DNA of 64,000 nucleotides from Dipteris shenzhenensis (Eukaryota; Polypodiophyta; Polypodiopsida; Gleicheniales). The translations under genes and the position numbers were made by a program. The stretch is taken from assembly GCA_047967505.1 (NCBI GenBank), contig CM106540.1; one strand, written 5' to 3'. Position 1 is the stretch's first letter; each line of letters begins with the position of its first letter. Shown piece after piece: positions 33,683 to 44,696 of the stretch. A model generated the notes under the pieces. The model did not search any database, was not told the origin of the DNA, and was given only the letters and a program-made list of their open reading frames with translations.

Positions 33683-34799
33683 ATGGCCTAGCAAAATCAG
33701 AATGACTTCCCGTTCGGTGGTCTTTCACAGGAAGACAAGTTGGATGGTACCAACTACTCCCTCTGGAGTTTTATGGTACACAATATTCTGATTTCTCGCA
33801 ATTTATGGGATTATATGAATGGGGGTGAGATCCGACCAACAGGTATAGCACCTAATACCCCTCCCCAGCAAGGAGGTGGAAGAGGTCGTGCACAGGGTGC
33901 AGCTGCAGGAGGACAAGTTGTTGGTGCAGCTATAGCCACTACTCCAGAGCAGAAGAGATGGGATTCACGGGATGCCTTAGCTTTGTCATGCATCTCTCTT
34001 TCAGTGAAAAGATTTATCATTCCGCATATCCGGTCGTGTAAGACCTCGAAGGCAGCGTGGGATATCTTAGAAAGCATGTATGCAGCTCGGAATGATGCAA
34101 GGGTATCTTTCTTGAAAAGAGAGTTAAGTAATACACATATGGAAGAGGGTGACTCCATGTCAGTCCACCTCACAAAGCTACAGGATCTCAGAGAGCAATT
34201 ATTGAACATTGATGAGATTATTCCTGATTCAGAGATGATTACCACCACTCTGAATTCTCTTCCTAAGTCTTATCTCAGCTTTCATACCTCGCTGAACTTA
34301 TCATTGAGGGGGGGTGCAAATCCTCTCACTTTTCATGAGTTGATAGGACTTCCGCTTCAGGAAGAGTAGACCAGGAAAAACTTGGCTTCACGTGCAGGTG
34401 AACAAGCTATGCTCTCAAAGTTCAAGTCAAAAACAAAGGGACAGGCAAAGACATCAGTAAATCAGCCTTCCAGTGGATCAGGACAGCCTTCAAAAAAGGC
34501 TAAAAATGATGCAAGTAAGCCCAAGAAGAAGGGTTTGTCATTACTGCAAAAAGCCAAGTCATCACATTGCAAAATGCAGGAAAAGGCTTGCAAAAGAGAA
34601 GAAAAACATCTCCGGTATGGTTGTTTCAGATTCAGCTCCTCATGCATCTGACAGTGGGGATGCTGCAGCCAACTTTGTTGGACAAGATTATGCCTTTTTA
34701 TCTTGCATTTCAGATTCTAGGCTGGCTGCTCCAAATGCTCGGGATAGTACATCCACTTGTAATGATGATACATATGCCTTTTTGACTTTGCAGTTATGA
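33683..34799 (+). pseudogene. Copia-2 gag
   Basis: The start is ATG GCC TAG: a stop at codon three, just before the conserved gag opening KLDGTNYSLWSFMVHNIL. A second TAG (34367-34369) follows QEE, and the frame then shifts. The nucleocapsid knuckle CHYCKKPSHHIAKC (near 34532-34575) is intact. The protein forms the virus-like particle and binds element RNA. The segment SMYAARNDARVSFLKREL and MEEGDSMSVHLTK are typical of plant UBN2-type Copia gag. Confidence 0.85.
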
Positions 34800-36714
34800 T
34801 CCTTCCACGGATGCATCAGCTTTCAGTGTCAATGAAACACTGAATACTTGGTATTTTGATAGCGGTGCCTCCAAGCATATCACTTCTAGGAAGTGTCTCT
34901 TTACTTCCTTGCATCCACCTCCCGTTGGTAAGAAAGTCACTTGTGCCAACAACTCGTCATATTCAGTACGTGGTACAGGAGAAGTTGAGCTTACCGCCAT
35001 TGATGGCTCAGTTTTCAGACTTTCAGATGTCTTGTATGTGCCTGGTATCACCAAGAATCTCCTTTCAGTGTCCACTCTTAACAGGGCTGGATTTCAGGTC
35101 ATCTTTGAGGATGACAAATGTGCTGTCCGAGACAGGGAAAATGATTATGCCTTGAGATTATCTGGTACTCTGCTGTGTGGGCTTTTTCAGCTTGATCTTT
35201 TTGAGAAAAGAGCAGCCCATGCTCTTGCAGTTTCTACTCCTACTGCTGCCATGCAAAATGCAGAGTTATGGCATGCCAGATATGGCCACATGCATTACAA
35301 CAGCTTGATGACACTTCAGAAGCACTTTATGGTTGATGCATTGCCACCTCTTGAGATACCTCCTCCACATGCCTGTGAAGGGTGCATTTTAGGCAAGATG
35401 CATATATTCCCCTTCAAAAAGGATGGTTCAGTTAAAGCTGTCCGGAAATTACAGCTTATACACAGTGATGTCTGTGGTCCCATGAGAACTCCATCATTGG
35501 GTGGTCATCTCTACTTTGTTACTTTTATTGATGATTACTCCAATTTCACTTGGGTCTTTGGGTTGAAGCGCAAATCAGAAGTGTTCATGGTGTTTAAACA
35601 CTTTTTAGCCATGGTTGAAAATGAAACTGGACTCAAGATACAGACATTGCGCACAGATAGAGGTGGGGAATACTTGTCTGCAGATTTTGATGCTTTTCTG
35701 AAAGGCAAGGGTATTGTGCATCAGCTCACAGTGAGGCTAACCCCTCAGCAAAATGGCAAAACTGAGAGGAAAAATAGAACTCTTATGGAGATGGACAGAT
35801 GTATGCTGAAAAGCAAACACATGCCTCACAAATTCTGGCTTGAAGGCCTAATGTGTGCCAACTACATCTTAAATCGGGCTCCCACTAAGGCTTTGAAAAC
35901 AAAAACTCCCTATGAAGTCTGGAATGGGAGAAAGCCTTCAGTGGATCATTTCCGTGTCTTTGGATGCCTTGCATATGCTCATGTGCCAGTTGAATTTCGG
36001 CATAAGTTGTCAAATAAGGCAATTAAGTGCATATTTGTTGGGTACAGTGCAGAAAGCAAGGGGTACCGTCTCTACAATCTTGCTACACACAAGATCATTG
36101 TCAGTAGAGATGTGATATTTGCACAAAATTCAGCTCACACTCAAGCTGAATTTCATATGCCTTCTTCTTCAGAGGATGTTTTTGAGGGGTTGCTACCCAT
36201 TGTCTTGGGTTCCCCTGCTGATATTTCTGATGCAAATCAGAATTTACAGCCACCTCCTGATGCTCCAGTTCAGCCACAGGATGTCTTGCCACCTCCACAG
36301 GCAGTGGAACAAGTGGTTCAGCAAGAAATTGCAGACATACATGCAGCAAAAACAGTCCCAAACTGGCTGTTACAGACTCTCAGGGAGAGTAAGATTGATG
36401 CTCCATTACCTGGCAGGACTCGCAGTACAGTAAGGCACATGGAAGGTGCTAATTCAGTGGAATCAGCATATGCACGTACTCTTCTCGATGAGGAAGAGCC
36501 TGCAACATTCGAAGAAGCAAAGGACAATGTGCATTGGATGAATGCCATGCACGATGAATTGCAGTCCATTCAGAAAAATCAGACTTGGGATGTCGTAGAC
36601 TTGCCACCAAGTAAACATGCAATTGGTACACGATGGGTTTTCAAGGTGAAACGGAAGCCAGATGGCTCCATTGACAGATACAAGGCAAGGCTGGTTGCCA
36701 AAGGCTATGCTTAG
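34800..36714 (+). pseudogene. Copia-2 protease, integrase and start of reverse transcriptase
   Basis: In one frame: protease active site WYFDSGASKHIT (34849-34884, upstream of the first ATG of the frame); integrase zinc finger ELWHARYGHMHYNSL...CEGCILGKMH; catalytic core with HSDVCGPM, RTDRGGEYLS and QNGKTERKNRTL (the D-D-E triad); then reverse transcriptase blocks WVFKVKRKPDGS and RYKARLVAKGYA, ending at TAG (36712-36714) where Copia-1 has CAG. The pol product is normally made as a fusion to gag; here gag is in another frame because of a shift near 34790. Confidence 0.9.
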
Positions 36715-38022
36715 AAAAAGGGCATAGATTATGAGGAGACTTTTGCTCCTACATCCCGGATGACCACCATCCGATCTGTTATTGCAATGGCTGCACATTT
36801 TGAGTGGAATGTTCATCAGCTGGACATTAAAACAGCCTTCCTAAACTGTTGGAAGAGGTTTATGTCAAACAACCTCCAGGCTTTGAAATTACAGCAAATG
36901 CACTTCAGGTATGCAAGCTAAATAAAGCTTTGTACGGGCTGAAACAGGCCCCTCGTGCATGGTATGCCAAGATTCATGCCTTTTTGACCAGCGAGGGGCT
37001 GCATAATAGTCCTACTGAGAGCACCCTCTACATCAAGAAGGATGGGGGGGAAATTTTAGTCATCATTCTTTATGTCGATGACTTACTGCTCACAGGGTCC
37101 AATGAAGATAATATTGCAGATTTCAAAGCTGATTTGCAGACCAACTTTGACATGTCAGATTTGGGGCTGCTTCACTTTTATTTGGGGATCCAGTTCTCTC
37201 AAGAGAGACGTGGCACTGTTATGTCTCAGTCCAAGTATGTGCAGAAACTCTTGGACAGATTTAACATGCATGATTGTAAGCCCATAGCCACTCCCATGGA
37301 GACGGGGCTGAAACTCACAATGTATGATGCAGGAGAATCAGTTGATGCCACATTTTACAGTCAGGCTGTTGGATGCCTCATTTATCTCTGCAACACTAGA
37401 CCTGATATTCAGTTTGCAGTATCTCAAGTGAGCAGGTATATGCACAGCCCAAAAACCATGCATTGGCAGGTAGTTAAGCGCATCTTCCGTTATTTGCAAG
37501 GCACGAAGTCTTTTGGCTTGTTATTTCCCAGGGGGGGTGACTTGCAGATGCATGCCTACAGTGATTCAGATTGGGGCTGGTGATTATGACACTAGGCAGT
37601 CTACTAGTGGCAATTGTTTCTTTTTGGGTAAAGCTTGCATTTCTTGGCTGAGCAAGAAACAATCTACAGTGGCTACCTCATCATGTGAAGCTGAGTACAG
37701 GGCAGCTTTCACAGCAACAGTTGAATGTGTCTGGCTGAGACTTCTATTTGCTGATCTTCATCTGTCATTGGAGGTTCCTTCTCCAATTCTCGCTGATAGT
37801 CAGAGTGCCATTGCAGTGGCAAAGAATCCAGTGTTTCATGCTCACACGAAGCACATTGAGGTTCACTATCACTACGTCAAAGAGAAGTTGCATGTAGGAG
37901 AGATCAGTATGATCTTTGTGTCCACACATGACAATGTTGCAGATATTTTCACCAAAGCACTACCACGTGAAAAGTTTGAGGCATTTCGCAGTGCCCTGAA
38001 CTTATATCCGTTTGGTGATTAA
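36715..38022 (+). pseudogene. Copia-2 reverse transcriptase and RNase H
   Basis: After the TAG the same frame continues with KKGIDYEETFAPTSRMTTIR. A small deletion near 36846 (FLN then LEEVYVK; Copia-1 has FLNGHSLEEVY) shifts the frame. Then ALYGLKQAPRAWYAKI, the catalytic YVDDLLLTGS (37072-37101), FYLGIQFSQERRG. A further shift at the G-run near 37540 precedes RNase H: ATSSCEAEYRAAF, ADSQSAIAVAKNPVFHAHTK, HDNVADIFTKALPREKFEAF and the stop at 38020. A purine tract (38051-38057) precedes the LTR. Confidence 0.88.
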
Positions 38023-38057
38023 TCAGCCTTGTACTTGACATTGGCACTGCAGAGGGG

Positions 38058-38303
38058 TGTTAGAATTGACCAATGTAATTTAATAAGCTAGTTAGGGGCA
38101 CTTTCCCCTCTCTATGAGGTTTTTCCCCCTAACTGCAGTTAGTCCACTAACTATGGTTAGTGACTACTAAGGTTTTGTCACTAGGACAAAACCTTATCTC
38201 TCACTTTTTCAGTTGTACTCTCACACTCTTCTATTACAACTAAGCTCTCAAGCTTTCAGCTCTCAGCTCACTCTCTTGCTCTCTCTCTCTCCCCAATCTT
38301 ACA
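38058..38303 (+). repeat. Copia-2 3' LTR
   Basis: TGTTAGAATT to CAATCTTACA, matching the 5' LTR apart from the short insertion there and scattered substitutions. Confidence 0.92.
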
Positions 38304-38856
38304 AAACCATGTCATGATTTTGATTGGTCCTGGGAATTCCTGTAATGAAGTCCATGGCGATGTGTTCCCATGGTCTCTTAGGAATGGGTAGGGGCTGAAG
38401 TAAACCCTTGGGTTTTCCTCTCTCATACTTAGCTTTTTGACATGCGAGACAAGCTGAAATGTAGGCAGCAGTGTCCTTTTTCATGTTAGGCCAGTAGAAA
38501 AATTTATCCATGGCTGAAAAAGTGGCCACAATACCCCTATGACCAGCATAGGGTGGGTTATGGCTTTCCTCCATCACTTTAGATCTAAGCTGCTTTGTGA
38601 TACATAGTTTGTTCTCCATGAATAAATAGCCATCCCTGATGTGGTAGGCATGATGGGTGCCTCCATCTTTCAAATGTGCCCATGGCTGAGCAAAATCAGC
38701 ATCTCCCTCATAGAATTCTTCGAGGGCTGTTAGCTCATCATGATAGGGAACTGAAATATGGTGAAGCCGTGGTCTACGAGAAAGGGCATCAGCGACTACA
38801 TTCTCTTTTCTAGGAGTATATTGTATCTGAAAATGAAATGATTGTAGAAAGGCCAT
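38304..38856 (-). pseudogene. Ty3-1 RNase H end and integrase N-terminal part
   Basis: Minus strand: FHFQIQYTPRKENVVADALSR closes the RNase H, then the integrase zinc finger with HNPPYAGHRG and ISACLACQKAKYE (HHCC), and the core opening WEHIAMDFITGIPRT, which stops at the Copia-2 insertion in the stretch normally reading D-I-W-V-I-V-D. The continuation is at 32406. Confidence 0.88.
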
Positions 38857-40301
38857 TTCATATGTCTCTCTCTGATCAGAGGTTGAGTTAGAAAATATTT
38901 AAGACTTTCATAATCAGTTTTACAAGAAATCTATCCCTAAAAGATAATGTTTCCAAAGTTTGAGAGCATGAATTACAGCTAAGAGTTCTTTTTCATAAAT
39001 ATCATAATGAAGTTCAGCATCTCTTAGCCGTCGGCTTTCAAAGGCCACAGCATGACCATCCTGGGTAAGAGAAGCCCCAAGGCAATTGCCACTGGCATCA
39101 ACTGCTACTAGGAATGGTTTCCTTAAGTCAGGAATGATAAGTACAGGAGCTGTAGTCAGGGCATGCTTTAGAGCATTAAAAGAATCCTTTTCTTTTTGGG
39201 TCCATCTGAACTTCAAATTTTTCTTAGTAAGATCATGTAGAGGAGCTGCAAGTTCAGCAAAATGCCAAATAAACCTTCGGTAATATGAGCATAGGCCTAG
39301 AAAAGACCTTACCTCATGGGCATTCTTTAAGTCAGGCCACTCTACAATTGTCTGTATCTTGGCTGGGTCCATACGGACACCTTCTCGTGAGATAATGTGA
39401 CCAAGATAGTGAATCTCAAGAAGAAAGAACTCACTTTTCTTCTCATTGATGTGAAGAGCATTTTCAGCTAAGATTTGAAATACAATCTTTAGATGCTCCT
39501 TATGCTCTTCCTCATTCTTGCTGAAAATGAGGATGTCATCAAGAAGACGGCAGTGAACTGTCTATAGTTCCTGAACAACCGTTCCATCAGCCGATTGAAC
39601 GTGGCTGGGGCATTGGTAAGGCCAAATGGCATTACCATATATTCATATAGCCCAAATGTGGTTCGGAAGGCTGTTTTATAAATGTCCTCAGGTACAACTC
39701 GTACCTGATGGTAGCCACTCTTAAGATCTATGCGGCTGAAAATTTCAAATCCTCCTAAACTATCAAAGATATCGTCTATACGAGGAATCGGGAAACGATT
39801 CTTAACCGTCTATTTGTTTAAGGCTCTATAGTCTATGCACATCCTGAAGGTTTTATCCTTCTTTTGGACTAGTAAGACCGGAGAGCAAAAAGGAGAACTA
39901 TTGGGTTGGATCAATCCCTTGTCCAAGAGTTCTTGGACTTGCTTGAAGATTTCATCTTGTTGAGATTGACTAACTCTATATGGGGGTCTATTTGGAGGTG
40001 AAGACCCTGGAACTACGTCAATTTTGTGATCCTCTGGTCTCTCAAGAGGGAGGTGACTAGGAAGTTCTTGAGAGAAGGAACTAGAGAATTCCTGAAGGAA
40101 ATCTAATCTTTCTTTTGTGAGAGGATCTGACTTTTCTTCACTTGGTTGCTTATCACATACAAACACTAGAAAAGAACATACTCCTTTCTTAAGCAAATTG
40201 GAAGATCGTGTATGACTTACCATAGGAATGGTGTTTCCTGAAACTCCCGCTGTAATGCTCACATCTCTACCCTTATGTTGGAGGGTTAGAATATTCTTCA
40301 C
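38857..40301 (-). pseudogene. Ty3-1 reverse transcriptase and RNase H
   Basis: Minus strand: DKGLIQPNSSPFCSPVLLVQ, MCIDYRALNK followed by TAG then [36 protein letters not shown]-type segment, [20 protein letters not shown], and the catalytic LDDILIFS near 39530, which lies after a one-base frameshift. Then GHIISREGVRMDPAKIQTI, VRSFLGLCSYYRRFI and RNase H with VAVDASGNCLGASL and YEKELLAVIHALK. Breaks: TAG after NK, the frameshift before LDD, stops near 38925. Confidence 0.88.
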
Positions 40302-41761
40302 ATGATCGAGGGGTTGACTTGCTTATGCCAGGGCATGCGAGAATTACATCTGATCCTTGAAGTGGTGCCACCATGAAGGGTAGATGGTCCAAGTACCCCT
40401 GGATGTGTACTCGAAGCTTGCCGATGATGGGGTACACCTTCTCTTCTTGGTTCTTGAAGGCTGTAGTTGCCTCCAAGGCTTCTCCTTTATCCTCTGGGGC
40501 TATCCCCAAGTTCTGTGCCATCTCATGAGAAATAAAGTTGTGAGTAGCTCCACTATCGAACAAAAACAAAGCGGATTGATCCTTTACCTGACCCCATGTT
40601 TTCAGCAAACTATGGGTGCCGTTTACAACTCCCTTTTCTGGAGGTGCTTCCACCTTGTTAACAACAAAACTGGCTTTTTGGGGGCTGCTTCTTTGTTGCT
40701 GCTGTTTTTGGCAGCTTGAGGGCATTTGTAGAAGTTGTGGCCTCGCTCGCCACACTTGAAACACCGCCCTTCGGAGTAATACTTTTGCTCTTGTTGTGGA
40801 GACAATGAGCTGAAAGTGCGGGCTGCTTTCTTCGAAGGAGGCTGGCTGGCTGACTTTTGCTCTTTTGGTGCGTCTTTAGCTGTCTCCTTACCCTTTTGTT
40901 CCTTGGAAGAGGTTCCCTGGGACTTCCGCTTGCTGCTGCTGCCGTTCCACTTGTTGGAAAAGGACTGTTTCTTCTCCACCTTCAAGGCGATGTTGATGGT
41001 GTCTTCGAGAGAAGTAGGAGTGGCAATGTCCACCTCATGCTGAACGACATACCGTAGGCCAGCAAAGAACTTCCTTGTTGCTCTTTTTTATCCTTCCTAC
41101 TGAATGCTTGAACTTTTAACAAAGTATCCCAAAAACGATCAACATACTCACTGACTTTCTCTTCTTGGCGTTGGCGGAGGATGTCCCACTGCACCATTAT
41201 ATCTCTCTTAAACTCCTTAGGCAGGAAGTGCCTCATCAAGTTCTTCTTGAAGCGCTTCCAGGTGTGGGCTTGCTGTCCAGTGTTGACCATAGCTGCCCAC
41301 CAGAGTGAAGCACGGTCTTGCATGTCCAGGACGGCAAACCGGATCTTTGCCTTGTCTTCGTACTCGTCCCCCTCAAAGAAATACTTGAGGTCTCGGATCT
41401 AGGCCAGCAAGACCTTGGGCTTGTCCTCTCCCTTGTACTTGGTAAACTTGAAGAGCTTATCTCCAAGAGGTACCTTATGCTTTGCATACCTCCGTCTCCG
41501 TGGACGTCTCGAAGGAGATGGACTCCGATGACGCCGTCTACCTCGAGGAGGGGACGAAGAGGATGATCTTCCCTCCTTGTTGGAGTTGGTGTTGTCCGCA
41601 CGGCCTCTTCCTTGGGATTGGGGCCCTATGTCATGAGTTTCGGCTAGGTTGCTTTCCAGCACTTGAACCTGTTGAGCGATCTTTGACAAGAGAGCACTCA
41701 ACTCATGCAGGTTAGGAGGAGGGTCAAGTCCATTGGCTGCCATGATGACAAGATGACTCAA
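40302..41761 (-). pseudogene. Ty3-1 gag and protease
   Basis: Minus strand, starting at ATG 41761 or the in-frame MAANG seven codons on. A coiled region (LHELSALLSKIAQQVQVLES), an SR/RS-rich basic stretch, then a TAG near 41401, and the capsid core ASLWWAAMVNTGQQAHTWKR and FLPKEFKRDIMVQWD. Frameshift near 41090. The knuckle CFKCGERGHNFYKC (near 40765) is intact, and the aspartic protease site LFLFDSGATHNFIS follows near 40540. Gag forms the particle; the protease cleaves the polyprotein. Confidence 0.85.
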
Positions 41762-41812
41762 TGAAGGAGAGACTCAACAAGAGAAAGCACAGAGTACAGG
41801 ACCACTGCCTAA

Positions 41813-41824
41813 GCTTTGATACCA
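41813..41824 (-). other. Ty3-1 primer binding site
   Basis: The minus strand reads TGGTATCAAAGC one base after the LTR, one mismatch from the initiator Met primer site. Fixes the element orientation. Confidence 0.85.
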
Positions 41825-41825
41825 A

Positions 41826-43547
41826 TGTAAACTACTCGGTGCTTTCGAACAATTCAGACAACGGATTTTGCAGTGGCGCTTGAATGAAATGATTGCAAGT
41901 TGCCAAACACATATACTTGAACTTAAGAGATTGCAATTAAGCTAGAATTAAGACTTATATAGCTTAAACACAAAGTGACATTATTGGAAATTGCAATATG
42001 ATTTAGGGGCCAAGACGAGGCCCCCCCCTTATCCAGGCTCACTTTATTCTTGAAAATGGAGATACAAGACCAAGGTGCAATGCACCTTCCAAACTCATGA
42101 ACTCTGTGAAAGCCTAGGGCCTAGATACAAGACCCAAGAGCATATGTGCAAGGTAGACAACAAAAAGAAGGACTCCAAGCTCAGGTTTCAACTCTTGGCT
42201 TGCCCAATCCACAAGGAAGAAGCCCTTTTGTAGATGAAGTCCTTGATGCCTCTGAAGCTACCTTGGGTGAGGAGAGTGTGGAAATGGGGCTGGAATGAGA
42301 ACAACTTAGAAAAACAGCCTGTAGGCTAGAGAGAGAAAGCCTTTATGGAGTGATAGGCTATAGCTGTAGAGAGAGGGTGCCAATGTTGATCCCAAGGGAG
42401 GGGATGTAAGAGAGGAGCTGCTGCTGTTCCAAAGGTGCACAGAAAGGCAGATTTCTGCAAGGGGAATGGGCTGGAACAGTAGAGAGAGAAATTCTGCAGT
42501 AGAGAGAGAAAGACTGCAGCAGGAGAGAGAAAGGGGCTGTGGCTGCTCCAAGCTAGGAGAAGGAGAGAGGATGATGCTGTTGTTTCAGAAGAGCTGAAAG
42601 GGGGCAGATTTCTGGAGAGGTGGGGCTGGAACTGTAGAGAGAGAGTGTGCTGCTGTAGAGAGAAAAAGTGCTGCTGAGGTGAGAGAATGGCCTAGGGAGA
42701 AGCTGGCTGCACCCAAGGAGCTGGAGAGGTTCTGCTGCATCAACCAAAAGGAGGGAAAAGAAAAGTGACGAATTTTTCATGTAGGGAATGAAGGGAAGAG
42801 GCCTTCTTTTATAGGCTCAGCCACCCCCCCCAGGCTTAGAGTGGAAGGTGGACACTTGTCCTAGATTTTTGGTGGGCTGCAGTCCCAAAGAGGACAGCCC
42901 ACAACCTGCCCCAAATCGACCAAATTTGGGGCCAGACACTTGACCTGCATGCCCTGCCACTTGCCATGCATGCTGCCACATGTGTGGGACAGGTGGACTG
43001 ACCTGCCAGCTCAGATTCCATGTGGCAGTCTGCCACGTGTCAGCTGCCACGTGTCACTCCCAAAACTCCTAAAATTTCAAAGTTGTCAGAATTCAATTCT
43101 AATCGCACCCACGGGTTCCTAACAGCTTGGACTATCTATTGACGTACTCTAAGGTCATAATTGAGCCATACTGAGCTCATTTGTTTGTTGTCTTATCTTG
43201 TATCTCCATTACTCTTGGCATGCTGCCAGGCCCACACCCAAAGCTCAGGGAACATTCTCTTGAATGGTTCCTAGGTCAGTATGCAATCTGTGCATTTGAT
43301 TGGTCCCATGTTTGGGTACTCAGGTGGGGTGTGGTTTCCAGATGTCCCTCTCAAAGAGAGGCCATCACTCTTGTGGGTCACTAATGCCCATAACCCCAAG
43401 CAAGGGGGTCCACCCTCAAATGCTAGACCTAGTCCCCATTGTCCGTAACTGAACAGTAGAAAAACATTTCATTTCTTAATAAGCATACTATTGAAAAACA
43501 AAAGAAATAGTACCAAGCAAGTGGATACATGTTGAAGCAGGATGACA
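41826..43547 (-). repeat. Ty3-1 5' LTR
   Basis: TGTAAACTACTCGG to GATGACA on the plus strand. It aligns with 29661-31353 throughout. It carries GAGAGAG-rich stretches and a TATA box for the minus strand. Confidence 0.9.
42806..42813 (-). promoter_or_regulatory. TATA box of Ty3-1 5' LTR
   Basis: TATAAAAG on the minus strand, followed about 25-45 bases downstream by the presumed start region. The same site in the 3' LTR reads TATAAAAGG (near 30622-30632). Confidence 0.55.
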
Positions 43548-43552
43548 ATGCT

Positions 43553-44256
43553 TCTGGAGGAGACTCTGGAAATCCCACAGTAATAGAAATATCACTCTCT
43601 TCTTTTGGCTCTCTATCCATGGTGGGATTGCAGTGAACCTTTGGAGATCCAGGTTCAGAGCCGACCCTACTTGCCCCCGTTGCCTCTCTGCTTCGGAAAC
43701 TATTCAGCATTGTTTATGGGATTGCAGACAGGCGAGGATGATTTGGATGGGGGTAGCCAAGATTTTCAGTCACTTTGCCCACTCCCCATTCTTTATGACA
43801 TGGGGCTCAGTGGCTTGGCTTTCTCTTACAGGGCCTCAAGTATTCTATGAGAGACTCGACTCCTCTCAGGCCATTTTGGTTCGACGTCATCAAATTGAGT
43901 CCTGTTCGTTGGATGTGGTACCACACCTTCCTTTTACAGATGTACATGCCTCTGTGGATACTTCTTGGGAAATTTAAGCGAGCATAGCATCCTGGCATAT
44001 TTGGAGAGCCAGATGCACAGAGGCTATAGAGGGTACTCAAGTTCATCCCTCGCACACTTTGGCTAGTATCTGGACAGACACCGTACATACTTTGATGGCC
44101 GTATGGATGAGTATGCAAGGAGACTCCCGTGCAGCCTCAGCTAGGAGGGCTTCCTTCTTCAAGGAATGGAAGGATTCTCCTTTCTTCTCTGAGACTCCTA
44201 CAGGGTTGAGGTGGCACTTTCAACCTCAGCCTTGGTTGTTTTCAACCTCACTTTGA
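43553..44256 (+). pseudogene. LINE-B2 ORF2 C-terminal zinc finger region
   Basis: Continues B2 after the Ty3 element. RNITLFFWLSIHGGIAVNLW, then the finger CPRCLSASETIQHCLWDC (zf-RVT type, CxxC...H...C), then ASIWTDTVHTLMAVW and FKEWKDSPFFSETPTGLRWH, with matches in B3 (FCKAWPAGVFYNITPRGIRW). Stops occur near 43975. The domain is typical of plant L1 ORF2. Confidence 0.8.
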
Positions 44257-44352
44257 GGGGGTTTTATTTATCCTCATGATTTCATATTCCGCTTTGAGCT
44301 TGCTCTCACGGGTTTTTCTCTTACTTAATAGAAGTCTATTAAAAAATTTTGA

Positions 44353-44536
44353 GTTTTAGGGGCATCAGTGTAGAGATGTCACTGTCAAAGAAGGATATTG
44401 GGTCTATTTACGTATTATTTAGCAAAGGTTGAAGCAGGTTGGCAAGTGATGCCCAGAGCTCTCCTTCCGCAGTTTCACACCATTTGCTATCATGCAAAAG
44501 ATAATTGATGTCTCCATGAAGCTACACCTACCAGAC
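44353..44536. other. Spacer between two LINE-B copies
   Basis: About 180 bases of non-repetitive sequence that starts with the candidate B2 target duplication; nothing else seen. Confidence 0.4.
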
Positions 44537-44696
44537 TTTTTTTTTTTCCCCAAGAGAAAGAACTTCTATTGATGCTTGTACAGAATGATCATACAAGTTT
44601 GCAATGCCATAAAGGTGCCAACCATGAAAATCAACGAAAAATTAAATGCTGGTTGTCAGAAAGACACTCCTGCTGCCAGAGATCCCAGCTCACTGC

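Larger units (their letters stand above)
32407..38303 (+). mobile_element. Copia-2, near full-length Ty1/Copia retrotransposon nested in Ty3-1
   Basis: LTRs 32407-32671 and 38058-38303 flank PBS, a 1 kb leader, gag, protease, integrase, reverse transcriptase and RNase H. Flanks AAATC and AAACC form a target duplication with one mismatch. It lies on the strand opposite to its Ty3 host. It carries three in-frame TAG codons, an 11-base-scale deletion near 36846, and frameshifts. It belongs to the same family as Copia-1 (3645-8244). Confidence 0.92.
29661..43547 (-). mobile_element. Ty3/Gypsy chromovirus (Ty3-1), nested in LINE B2 and itself split by Copia-2
   Basis: Two LTRs of about 1.7 kb (29661-31353 and 41826-43547) enclose gag, protease, reverse transcriptase, RNase H, integrase and a chromodomain, all on the minus strand. 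Flanks CTGCT and ATGCT form a target duplication with one mismatch. The 5' LTR is the right-hand one because the primer site lies next to it. Copia-2 (32407-38303) interrupts the integrase. Several stops and frameshifts make it non-functional. Chromodomains in this group guide integration to marked chromatin (family knowledge). Confidence 0.9.
26696..44352 (+). mobile_element. LINE-B copy B2 (L1-type), split by a Ty3 element
   Basis: The two halves, 26696-29660 and 43548-44352, join in register once the Ty3 element (29661-43547) is removed. ORF1, ORF2 endonuclease and the C-terminal finger are present, but the reverse transcriptase is absent. The 3' end has AATAGAAGTCTATT and an A-run (about 44340-44346). 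A nine-base direct repeat GTTTTAGGG at 26687-26695 and 44353-44361 is a possible target duplication. Confidence 0.8.

Noticed and set aside
33683-36714. TAG codons in Copia-2 as programmed readthrough or as sites restored by RNA editing
   Set aside because: Copia-1 has CAG at the one comparable site, other breaks are frameshifts and deletions, and U-to-C editing is known from organelles, not nuclear retrotransposons; decay is the simpler reading.
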